Source of the DNA: an uncultured Pseudomonadota bacterium
Lineage (GTDB): Bacteria; Pseudomonadota; Gammaproteobacteria; Burkholderiales; Thiobacillaceae
Direction of reading: 5' to 3'
DNA: 30,305 bases
Assembly: GCA_903883985.1 (NCBI GenBank)
Contig: CAISDD010000249.1
Location: forward strand, 1 to 30,305
The first letter of the stretch is position 1. The number at the start of each line of letters is the position of its first letter. Position numbers and translations under genes: made by a program. The notes under the pieces are model-generated. The model searched no databases and had not been told where the DNA came from. It was given only the letters and a program-made list of their open reading frames with translations. Positions 14,253 to 21,557 of the stretch are shown piece by piece.

Positions 14253-15158
14253 ATGACGCTCACCGACCTCAATAGCCGCTTCGGTCTTAACGACCAACTG
14301 AAATTCGTCGAAGGCCCCGGCGGGCTGATCTTTGCGGAGATCGACAACGCGCTGGGCACCGCCTACCTTTGCCTGCAAGGCGCGCACATCACTACCTTCC
14401 GGCCCAAGGACCAGGCTGAGCCGGTGATCTGGCTGTCCGATTACGCCAAGTTCGTGGCGGGCAAGTCCATACGCGGGGGCGCGCCCGTTTGCTGGCCCTG
14501 GTTCGGCGCGCATGCGACGGAATCCGGCTTCCCAGGCCATGGCTACGCCCGCACCGTGATGTGGGAGGTCACGCAGTCCGCGTCTTTGACCAGCGGCGAG
14601 ACCGAAATCACCCTGGCCCTGATCGAGAATGAGCAGAGTCGCGCACAGTGGCCGCATCCCTGCCGCGTGGAACTCAACGTGGTCGTGGGCCGTAGCCTGA
14701 AAGCCCGCCTCATCACGACCAACCTGGGCGATTCCGACCTCGGCATCGGCGAGGCCCTGCATACTTATCTCCAGATCGGCGACATTGCCGAAATTCGGGT
14801 ACTGGGCCTGGAAGGTTGCGAGTATGTGGACAAGGTCGGCCCTGTGGCTCGGCGCGAGCAGGCCGGTCCGATCAGCTTCACCGGCGAAGTCGACCGGGTC
14901 TATGTGAACAGCGAGTCCACCTGCGTGATTGAGGACAGCAAACTGAAGCGCCGTATCCTCATTGCTAAAAGCGGTTCCCGTTCCACCGTGGTGTGGACGC
15001 CCTGGGCGGAAAAGGCCGACAAGATGGGCGACTTCGGCCCGGATGGCTGGCGCCGCATGGTTTGCGTGGAGTCCGGAAACGCCCTTGACAACGTGGTGCT
15101 CATCCCGGCTGGGCAGAGCCACACGCTGAGCGTGGAGTATTCGGCGCAAGTGCTGTAG
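14253..15158 (+). CDS. D-hexose-6-phosphate mutarotase (aldose-1-epimerase family)
   Basis: A 301-residue beta-sandwich enzyme that interconverts alpha and beta anomers of glucose-6-phosphate and related sugars, like E. coli YeaD. The recognisable blocks are GGLIFAEIDNALGTAYLCLQGAH, SIRGGAPVCWPWFG, FPGHGYARTVMWEV with the first conserved histidine, ALHTYLQIGDI with the second, and VVWTPWAEKADKMGDFG near the C-terminus. CAGGAG six bases ahead of the ATG at 14253 sets the start; the upstream in-frame ATG at 14211 lacks a site and adds residues not found in the family. Cytoplasmic. No closer sugar-metabolism partner is in the window. Confidence 0.92.
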   Translation: MTLTDLNSRFGLNDQLKFVEGPGGLIFAEIDNALGTAYLCLQGAHITTFRPKDQAEPVIWLSDYAKFVAGKSIRGGAPVCWPWFGAHATESGFPGHGYARTVMWEVTQSASLTSGETEITLALIENEQSRAQWPHPCRVELNVVVGRSLKARLITTNLGDSDLGIGEALHTYLQIGDIAEIRVLGLEGCEYVDKVGPVARREQAGPISFTGEVDRVYVNSESTCVIEDSKLKRRILIAKSGSRSTVVWTPWAEKADKMGDFGPDGWRRMVCVESGNALDNVVLIPAGQSHTLSVEYSAQVL

Positions 15159-15177
15159 TGCAACCCGCCCTTCGCGC

Positions 15178-15183
15178 TACAAT
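15178..15183 (+). promoter_or_regulatory. Probable -10 element of hemA
   Basis: TACAAT, flanked by GC-rich bases, lies 34 bases before the hemA ATG in the only gap of this stretch (15159-15216). The -35 is not obvious. Confidence 0.4.
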
Positions 15184-15216
15184 GCGCGCCCTTCAAAGCC
15201 TTGAATTGACAGCGGA

Positions 15217-16470
15217 ATGCAGCTATTTGCCTGTGGCGTCAACCACCACACAGCCCCCGTAGCCATTCGGGAGCGGGTCGCGTTCGGCCCGGACATCCTG
15301 CCGCGCGCGCTCACGGAGTTGACCGGCGAGCACGGCCCGGCCCGGGAAGCGGCGATTCTTTCCACCTGCAATCGCACGGAGATCTACTGCAACACGTCGC
15401 AACCCGCGGACGTGGCGGAATGGTTGGCGAACTTCCACGGCCTCCCCGCACGCGATGTCAAACCCTATCTTTACCAGTTTCCCGGAGATCAGGCCGCCAA
15501 CCACGCTTTCCGGGTGGCTTCCGGGCTCGATTCCATGGTTTTGGGCGAAACCCAGATACTGGGTCAGATGAAGCAGGCGGCGGAGAAGGCAGCCGATGCG
15601 GGTACGCTCGGTCTGCTACTCAACAAGCTGTTCCAGCGCACCTTCTCGGTGGCCAAGGAGGTGCGCACCGCCACCGAAATCGGCTCCAGCACGGTCTCCA
15701 TGTCGGCCGCCGCGGTCTGCCTGGCGGAACGCATCTTCCCCAGCATCAGCGAGCAGGCGGTGCTGTTCATCGGTGCCGGCGAAATGATCGACCTGGTCGC
15801 CACCCACTTCGCCGCCAAGGGGCCGCGCCGCCTGATGGTGGTGAACCGAACCATCGAGCGGGCGCGCGCGCTGGCCGACAAATTCGGCGGTGAGGCGTCG
15901 GCCCTCCCCAACCTGCCGGAACTGCTGCACGAGTTCGACATCCTGGTCACTTCCACGGCGAGCCCCTTGCCCATCGTCGGCTTGGGGATGGTGGAGCGGG
16001 CGATCAAGGCGCGCAAACGCCGACCCATCTTCATGGTCGACCTGGCCGTGCCACGCGACATCGAGGCCGAGGTCGGTCACCTCGACGACGTCTTCCTCTA
16101 CACCGTGGACGATCTCGGCGAAGTGGTGCGATCCGGGCAGTCCAGCCGCCAGTCTGCGGTCGTACAGGCGGAAGTCATCATCGCCTCCAGTGTCAACGAA
16201 TTCATGCACTGGATGAACACTCGTCGCACCGTGCCGGTGATACGATCCTTGCGCGACCACGGCGAGCGTCTGCGCCGCCACGAACTGGACAAGGCGAACA
16301 AGGCGCTCCAGCGCGGCGACGACCCGCGTGCCGTGCTCGATTCCATGAGCCGCGCCCTGATGAACAAGCTGCTGCACGATCCCAGCCATGCGCTGAATCA
16401 GGCCGGTGATGCCGAGCGCGAGCAACTCGCTCGCCTGGTATCCAGGCTCTACAACCTGCACGGAGAGTAG
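15217..16470 (+). CDS. hemA: Glutamyl-tRNA reductase
   Basis: A 417-residue enzyme that reduces glutamyl-tRNA(Glu) to glutamate-1-semialdehyde, the first committed step of tetrapyrrole synthesis in the C5 pathway. The N-terminal GVNHHTAPVAIRERVAF, the catalytic cysteine C51 in STCNRTEIY, and LDSMVLGETQILGQMK are the family signature. The nucleotide-binding loop reads FIGAGEMIDLVATHF, and the C-terminal dimerisation helices (from about residue 320) complete the protein. Full length. The ATG has only a weak AGCGGA site. hemA precedes prfA and prmC, an arrangement widely conserved in Proteobacteria. Confidence 0.97.
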   Translation: MQLFACGVNHHTAPVAIRERVAFGPDILPRALTELTGEHGPAREAAILSTCNRTEIYCNTSQPADVAEWLANFHGLPARDVKPYLYQFPGDQAANHAFRVASGLDSMVLGETQILGQMKQAAEKAADAGTLGLLLNKLFQRTFSVAKEVRTATEIGSSTVSMSAAAVCLAERIFPSISEQAVLFIGAGEMIDLVATHFAAKGPRRLMVVNRTIERARALADKFGGEASALPNLPELLHEFDILVTSTASPLPIVGLGMVERAIKARKRRPIFMVDLAVPRDIEAEVGHLDDVFLYTVDDLGEVVRSGQSSRQSAVVQAEVIIASSVNEFMHWMNTRRTVPVIRSLRDHGERLRRHELDKANKALQRGDDPRAVLDSMSRALMNKLLHDPSHALNQAGDAEREQLARLVSRLYNLHGE

Positions 16471-16476
16471 CAAGTC

Positions 16477-16497
16477 GCAAGCCGCAAGTCGGCTTGC
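16477..16497 (+). promoter_or_regulatory. Perfect hairpin between hemA and prfA
   Basis: GCAAGCCG (16477-16484) is the exact inverse of CGGCTTGC (16490-16497) with a 5-base loop, 13 bases ahead of the prfA ATG. No T-run follows, so read-through is expected; it may tune prfA translation or mRNA stability. Confidence 0.5.
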
Positions 16498-16510
16498 CAA
16501 TCGCTGCACA

Positions 16511-17593
16511 ATGAAACCCTCCCTCCAGTCCAAGCTCGAACAACTCGCCTTCCGCCTCGAAGAAATCGATGGCCTGCTCGCCGATGAGCGTGCCACGGCG
16601 GATCTGTCGCAGTATCGCAAGCTCAACCAGGAACACGCGGAAATCATGCCGGTGGTGGTGCATTACCACTCGTGGCAGCAGGTACAGGCCGATCTCGCCA
16701 CCGCAGAAGGGCTGCTATGCGACCCGGACATGAAGGAATTCGCCCAGGAAGAGGTGGAATCCGCGAAACAGCGCATCCTCGAACTCGACCGGCAATTGCA
16801 GCTCCTGCTGTTGCCAACCGACCCCAACGACTTGCGCAACCTGTTCCTGGAAATCCGCGCCGGCACCGGCGGCAACGAGTCCGCGCTGTTCGCCGGCGAC
16901 CTTCTGCGCATGTACAGCCGTTACGCCGAGCGGCAGCACTGGAAGGTGGAAATTGTCTCGGACAGCTTGGGCGAAGTCGGTGGTTACAAGGAAGTGATCT
17001 GCCGCGTGGAGGGGCAGGGCGCCTACTCGAGACTGAAGTTCGAGTCCGGCGGCCACCGCGTGCAACGGGTGCCGACGACCGAGACCCAGGGCCGCGTCCA
17101 CACCTCGGCCTGCACGGTGGCGGTGATGCCGGAGGCGGAGGAAGCAGGGGAAATCGACATCAATCCGGCCGATTTGCGCATCGACACCTTTCGTGCCAGC
17201 GGTGCAGGCGGCCAGCACATCAACAAGACCGACTCCGCCGTGCGCATCACCCACTTACCCAGCGGCCTGGTGGTGGAATGCCAGGATGATCGCTCGCAGC
17301 ACCGCAACAAGGCTCAGGCACTGGCCGTGCTGGCCGCGCGCCTGAAGGACCAGCAGGATCGGGCCGCCCACGCCCATGAGGCCAGCACCCGGAAAAGCCT
17401 GATCGGCACGGGCGACCGTTCCGATCGCATCCGCACCTATAACTTCCCGCAGGGCCGCGTCACCGACCACCGCATCAACCTGACCTTATACAAACTCGGA
17501 CTGGTCATGGAAGGCGACCTCGACGATCTGATTGCCGCGCTCATTGCCGAACACCAGGCGGAGTTGCTGGCGGCCTTGAGCGGTGAGGGGTGA
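16511..17593 (+). CDS. prfA: Peptide chain release factor 1
   Basis: A 360-residue factor that recognises UAA and UAG and triggers hydrolysis of peptidyl-tRNA on the ribosome. The GGQ catalytic motif is at residues 233-235 (GAGGQHINKTDSAVR), the same numbering as E. coli. The stop-codon-reading PxT motif is PTT in RVPTTETQGRVHTSACTVAV, which identifies release factor 1 and not 2. There is no programmed frameshift. The start at 16511 matches the family N-terminus; the open frame upstream belongs to another phase of hemA. The 3' end overlaps prmC by 11 bases if the GTG at 17583 is the prmC start. Confidence 0.97.
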   Translation: MKPSLQSKLEQLAFRLEEIDGLLADERATADLSQYRKLNQEHAEIMPVVVHYHSWQQVQADLATAEGLLCDPDMKEFAQEEVESAKQRILELDRQLQLLLLPTDPNDLRNLFLEIRAGTGGNESALFAGDLLRMYSRYAERQHWKVEIVSDSLGEVGGYKEVICRVEGQGAYSRLKFESGGHRVQRVPTTETQGRVHTSACTVAVMPEAEEAGEIDINPADLRIDTFRASGAGGQHINKTDSAVRITHLPSGLVVECQDDRSQHRNKAQALAVLAARLKDQQDRAAHAHEASTRKSLIGTGDRSDRIRTYNFPQGRVTDHRINLTLYKLGLVMEGDLDDLIAALIAEHQAELLAALSGEG

Positions 17594-18470
17594 AGTGCGC
17601 TCCCTCCACCAGGGAAGGGGCCTGGGGGAGGGGGCAACGGTTGCGGAATGCCTCGCCACCGCCGCCAGACAACTGGCGGGGGCGCTCGCCCTCCCTCCCC
17701 GCGAAGCCCGCCTGGAAGCGCAAATCCTGTTCGCCCACGCACTCGGAGTGAACCGGGCCTGGTTGATCGGCCACGACCGCGATGTGCCGACGGCGGCGCC
17801 CGTCATCGAAGCACTGCTGCGGCGGCGTCTGGCCGGTGAGCCAGTGGCTTACCTGCTGGGAGAACGCGAGTTCTATGGCCGCACGTTCCGGGTCACGCCC
17901 GATGTGCTGATTCCCCGCCCGGATACCGAGTTGCTGGTGGAATTGGCCCTCGAGCACTTACCGCAGCAGGCAACTCGCACGCTGCTCGATGTTGGCGTCG
18001 GTAGCGGCGCGGTGGCGGTGAGCCTGGCACTGGAACGCCCTCTCTGCCGGACCTGTGGGGTCGACCTTAGCGCCGCCGCGCTGGAAGTAGCCAGGGCCAA
18101 TGCCCGTGGCTTGCAGGCCGAGGTGGAGTTCCTGGTTGGCGACGGCTTTAACGCGCTGAGTGGTCGCCGCTTCGACCTCATCGTCAGCAACCCGCCCTAC
18201 ATCGCCGCCTCCGACCCACACCTGAACCAGGGCGATCTGCGCTTCGAGCCGCGCCTGGCATTGGTCGCGGGCAGCGATGGACTCGATCTGATCCGCCGCC
18301 TGGTGGGGGAGGCACCCATGCACCTGGAAACAGACGGATGGCTGCTCCTGGAGCACGGTTGGGATCAGGCCGGGGTGGTGCGCGACTTGCTCCGTGGCGG
18401 CGGTTTCGCCAGCGTGTTCAGCGCCAAGGACCTCGCCGGCCATGAACGGGTCAGCGGCGGCCATCGCTAA
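17583..18470 (+). CDS. prmC: Release factor glutamine methyltransferase
   Basis: A 295-residue SAM-dependent methyltransferase that modifies the glutamine of the GGQ motif of release factors, so it acts on the product of the gene just upstream. The SAM-binding loop is DVGVGSGAVAVSLALE, the acidic strand is CGVDLSAAALEVARAN, and the substrate-binding NPPY motif is at about 203-206 in LIVSNPPYIAASDPHL. The N-terminal helical domain is present (RLEAQILFAHALGVNRAWLIGH). The only starts in frame are GTG at 17583 and 17595. Both give an N-terminal tail of about 15-19 residues encoded by a GC-rich repeat (17600-17634) and not seen in the family. Confidence 0.95.
   Translation: MRGEVRSLHQGRGLGEGATVAECLATAARQLAGALALPPREARLEAQILFAHALGVNRAWLIGHDRDVPTAAPVIEALLRRRLAGEPVAYLLGEREFYGRTFRVTPDVLIPRPDTELLVELALEHLPQQATRTLLDVGVGSGAVAVSLALERPLCRTCGVDLSAAALEVARANARGLQAEVEFLVGDGFNALSGRRFDLIVSNPPYIAASDPHLNQGDLRFEPRLALVAGSDGLDLIRRLVGEAPMHLETDGWLLLEHGWDQAGVVRDLLRGGGFASVFSAKDLAGHERVSGGHR
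17600..17634. repeat. GC-rich CTCCC/GGGAG repeat at the prmC start
   Basis: A CTCCCTCC arm faces GGGGGAGG across about 20 bases and contains a smaller CACCAGGG/CCTGG element. It resembles the common intergenic repeats of the form CCCTCTCCC...GGGAGAGGG in Betaproteobacteria. Here it is translated as part of the prmC N-terminus. Confidence 0.4.
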
Positions 18471-18550
18471 AACACGGACAGGCCTTCAGTATTTCCAGGA
18501 AATGTCGTTAATATCGACGAGGTGGCTACTCACCCCCAGGAGTCGGCAAC

Positions 18551-19762
18551 ATGGATCTTTTTAGCGTTACTTCGGACAACCTGTTCACCCCTGTGACCGA
18601 TGCTCGATCGGCGCAGATGCAGAACATGTCCATACGTGCGCTGAACGACGGCCTGAAGCAGTTCACCGCCGGAAAATACGACGTCGCCATCGCCAGCTTC
18701 AAGAAATCCATCAGTTTCGCGCCGACGACCGACTCCGCGCTCAACGCCGCCGACTATATGGCGCGCTCTTACGTCATCCAGGGCAACACCCAGGCGGCCA
18801 TCGGCGCGTATACGAAAGCGCTGAAGGTCGCGCCGAACCGGGACGACCTGCATGTCCAGCTCGGCAACCTCTATACGAGTAACAAGGACTACACCAATGC
18901 CCTGGCCCAGTACAAGCTGGGGGTGAAATACAACGCCAGTCCGGCCAACCTGTTTTCCCTGGGGCAGGGCTATCTTGGGGCCGGTCAGACAGACCAGGCG
19001 ATGCTGCAGTTCCAGCGCTTGAAGCAGCAGCAACCCAATGGGCCTTATGGCGACTTCGGCATGGGGCAGACCTATGCCAAGCAGGGGAACCATCAGGCGG
19101 CCATCGATTCCTTCCAGAAAGCCTTAGCCAAGAAAGGCGATTATCTGAACGCCTATTCGGAAATGGGCCGCGCCTATGTCGACAATGGGCAGATGGATCA
19201 GGCTAAGCAGCAGGCCGCCACACTCAACACCCTCTCGCCCGTGGATACCACGCTCGCCAACGGGCTGAACCAGTACATCTACCAAAAAAGCAAACCGCAG
19301 ATCGTGCAGGCCAATGCCAGCAAGGTCTTTACCCCCTTCCTCGCGTCACTGGGACCGGGCACCCCGGTCAATGCCATGGGTTTTTACACCTTGAGCCAGG
19401 CCAACGCCTCGCAGACCGTCTCCATGGTTTTTAAGTTCAGCAAGCAGATGGACCAACGCTCGGTGGAAAACGTCTTCAACTGGAATATCGCTCGCGCCAT
19501 CGGCACGGGCCGCGGCGATGGCTACAACTCCGACATGTCGCCGCCCAGCTCGGATGTCAATCTGCAACCGACTCCGCTAGGCGTGTATTACGATACTGCC
19601 ACGCAGAGCGCCACGGTGCTGTTCAACCTCACCCAGAACGCGACGGCCGACGGCACGATCGACCCCAGGCACATCAACTTCAGCTTCGCCGGCAAGGATG
19701 TGACCGGCCTGACGATGGATAAAACCGCGAACATGTACAGCGGATATGCCGGGGTCGCCTAG
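18551..19762 (+). CDS. TPR-repeat protein with beta-rich C-terminal domain
   Basis: A 403-residue protein. Six tetratricopeptide repeats can be laid out over residues about 29-231, each about 33-34 long, for example GKYDVAIASFKKSISFAPT, GNTQAAIGAYTKALKVAPN and GNHQAAIDSFQKALAKKGD. TPRs form a superhelix for protein binding. Residues about 250-403 are rich in beta strands (TVSMVFKFSKQMD, GVYYDTATQSATVLFNL, HINFSFAGKDVTGLTMD), similar to an SbsA-type Ig-like domain; that comparison is by eye. No signal peptide or membrane segment is seen, so it is probably cytoplasmic or exported by an unusual route. CCAGGAG precedes the ATG. It stands alone between prmC and the AmpG-like gene. Confidence 0.85.
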   Translation: MDLFSVTSDNLFTPVTDARSAQMQNMSIRALNDGLKQFTAGKYDVAIASFKKSISFAPTTDSALNAADYMARSYVIQGNTQAAIGAYTKALKVAPNRDDLHVQLGNLYTSNKDYTNALAQYKLGVKYNASPANLFSLGQGYLGAGQTDQAMLQFQRLKQQQPNGPYGDFGMGQTYAKQGNHQAAIDSFQKALAKKGDYLNAYSEMGRAYVDNGQMDQAKQQAATLNTLSPVDTTLANGLNQYIYQKSKPQIVQANASKVFTPFLASLGPGTPVNAMGFYTLSQANASQTVSMVFKFSKQMDQRSVENVFNWNIARAIGTGRGDGYNSDMSPPSSDVNLQPTPLGVYYDTATQSATVLFNLTQNATADGTIDPRHINFSFAGKDVTGLTMDKTANMYSGYAGVA

Positions 19763-19835
19763 CGGCACCCTCCTGAAGCCCTCGTTTTTGCCGAAGCTTC
19801 GCCGCAGCCGTGCCCGCGAACCTTATCCCACTAAA

Positions 19836-21320
19836 ATGAAGCTCTCCGCCTTTCATAGACTTTTCGCCGTCCTCTTTCTCGGCTTCGCTTCCGGCCTGCC
19901 CCTGGCGCTGACCGGCCAGGCCATGCAGGCGTGGTTGAGCGTGGAGGGCGTGGATATCGCCACCATCGGCTTCCTGGGCCTGGTGGGGGTGCCTTACACC
20001 TTCAAGTTCCTCTGGGCGCCTCTGCTGGACCGCTTCGAGCCGCCCATCCTGGGCCGACGGCGCGGCTGGCTGGTGCTCACGCAACTCCTGCTGGCGGCGG
20101 TTCTCTGGGGAATGTCCGGCGCCGACCCGAAAGCCGCACCGCTGGCCTTCGCCGGGGTGGCGCTGGGGGTGGCCTTTCTTTCCGCCTCGCAGGATGTGGT
20201 GATCGATGCTTATCGCACCGATCTGCTGGCACCCGCCGAGCGCGGCCTGGGCGGCTCGCTGGCGGTGTTCGGCTATCGCATCGCCATGATCCTTTCGGGC
20301 GGCATCAGCCTCATCTGGGCGGAGCAGTGGCATAGCTGGGGCCGGGTGTACGCGGTGATGGCCTGGATCATGGTGGCCGCTGCCGCTTTTTCCCTGCTTG
20401 CCCTCCCTAAAATTAGCGGCGCAGTGCAGCCTTCGGGCTCCAGCCCGCTGCGTGAACTGCGCGGTTTCCTGGCACTCCTCGCCGGGGCGCTGGTCGGCGT
20501 CTTCGTCAGTCGCTGGGGATTGCAGGGCCTGGGCCTGAACCCGGACGACCCGAGCAAGTGGGTGCGCCTGGCCTTCGTCCTGGCGGGCCTGGCCTGCGCC
20601 TTGCCACTGGGCTACTGGGCGGCACGCATAGCGGGATTCGAGACCTTGAGCCTGTCCCTGTCGAGCTATTTCAGCCAGTCCGCGGCCTGGTCCTTCCTGC
20701 TCTTGATCGTGCTCTACAAGTTGTCGGATGCTTTCGCCGGCAGCCTGACCACGCCCTTCCTGATCAAGGGTATGGCCTTCACCCAGGCGGAAGTGGGCAT
20801 CGTCAACAAGATCATCGGCATCTGGCTGACCATCTTCGGCGCCCTCCTGGCCGGAGCCCTGATGCTGCGACTCAACCTGTATCGCGCCTTGCTGCTTTTC
20901 GGCTTGTTGCAGATGCTCGCCAACTTCGGCTTCTACGCCCTGGCGGTGTTGGGCCGCGGCGCTTGGGGTGGATTCACGGTGCAGCCCTTCGACTGGGGTT
21001 TCGTGGCCATCGCCCAGCCGGCGCAGATAGACAATCTACTGATGACCGCCATTGCCGCCGAGAATATCACCAGCGGCATGGGCACGGCGGCCTTCGTCGC
21101 CCTGCTGATGAGCTTGTGCAGTCACCGCTACAGCGCCACCCATTACGCCCTGCTCTCGGCGCTGGCTGCGGTCGGTCGCATCTACGTGAGCCCTCTGGCC
21201 GGCGTGATGGCGGAGGCGGTCGGCTGGCCGGCCTTCTTCGTCGTGGCCGTGTTGCTGGGTTTGCCGGGAATCTACATGGTCTGGCGCATGCGCGCGGCCA
21301 TCAAGGGGCTGATCCCCTGA
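19836..21320 (+). CDS. AmpG-like MFS transporter (muropeptide permease)
   Basis: A 494-residue major facilitator transporter with about 12-14 hydrophobic segments. It has the AmpG hallmarks: the N-terminal GFASGLPLALTGQAMQAWL, the VPYTFKFLWAPLLDRF loop, RRRGWLVLTQ, and SASQDVVIDAYRTDLL. AmpG imports anhydro-muropeptides released during cell-wall turnover, feeding recycling and in some species beta-lactamase induction. The start at 19836 (MKLSAFHRLF) matches the family; the frame is open upstream for 30 codons but those read like non-coding DNA. The ribosome site is poor (CTAAA), so transcription coupling to the TPR gene is uncertain. No ampD or beta-lactamase gene is nearby. Confidence 0.9.
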   Translation: MKLSAFHRLFAVLFLGFASGLPLALTGQAMQAWLSVEGVDIATIGFLGLVGVPYTFKFLWAPLLDRFEPPILGRRRGWLVLTQLLLAAVLWGMSGADPKAAPLAFAGVALGVAFLSASQDVVIDAYRTDLLAPAERGLGGSLAVFGYRIAMILSGGISLIWAEQWHSWGRVYAVMAWIMVAAAAFSLLALPKISGAVQPSGSSPLRELRGFLALLAGALVGVFVSRWGLQGLGLNPDDPSKWVRLAFVLAGLACALPLGYWAARIAGFETLSLSLSSYFSQSAAWSFLLLIVLYKLSDAFAGSLTTPFLIKGMAFTQAEVGIVNKIIGIWLTIFGALLAGALMLRLNLYRALLLFGLLQMLANFGFYALAVLGRGAWGGFTVQPFDWGFVAIAQPAQIDNLLMTAIAAENITSGMGTAAFVALLMSLCSHRYSATHYALLSALAAVGRIYVSPLAGVMAEAVGWPAFFVVAVLLGLPGIYMVWRMRAAIKGLIP

Positions 21321-21557
21321 TCCCAGGAGCCCCCGCAACCAGTAAAGCGACAGGACGGGTTGGACTACGGGACTTCGCAACGTGTGCATGCTGGGGCGCG
21401 CCAGGCAGGACGCAGTAGCGGCTGCGCACGGATTTCAGCTCGGGAGTCACGACAAGCGCGGGAATCTACCTCAAGCAGCGGCCGGGGAACCTGAGTTAGC
21501 GCACGTCGGACGCCTGCGGGTGTTATCCTGCCGCGCTCATCTATTTGCACATGGTTC

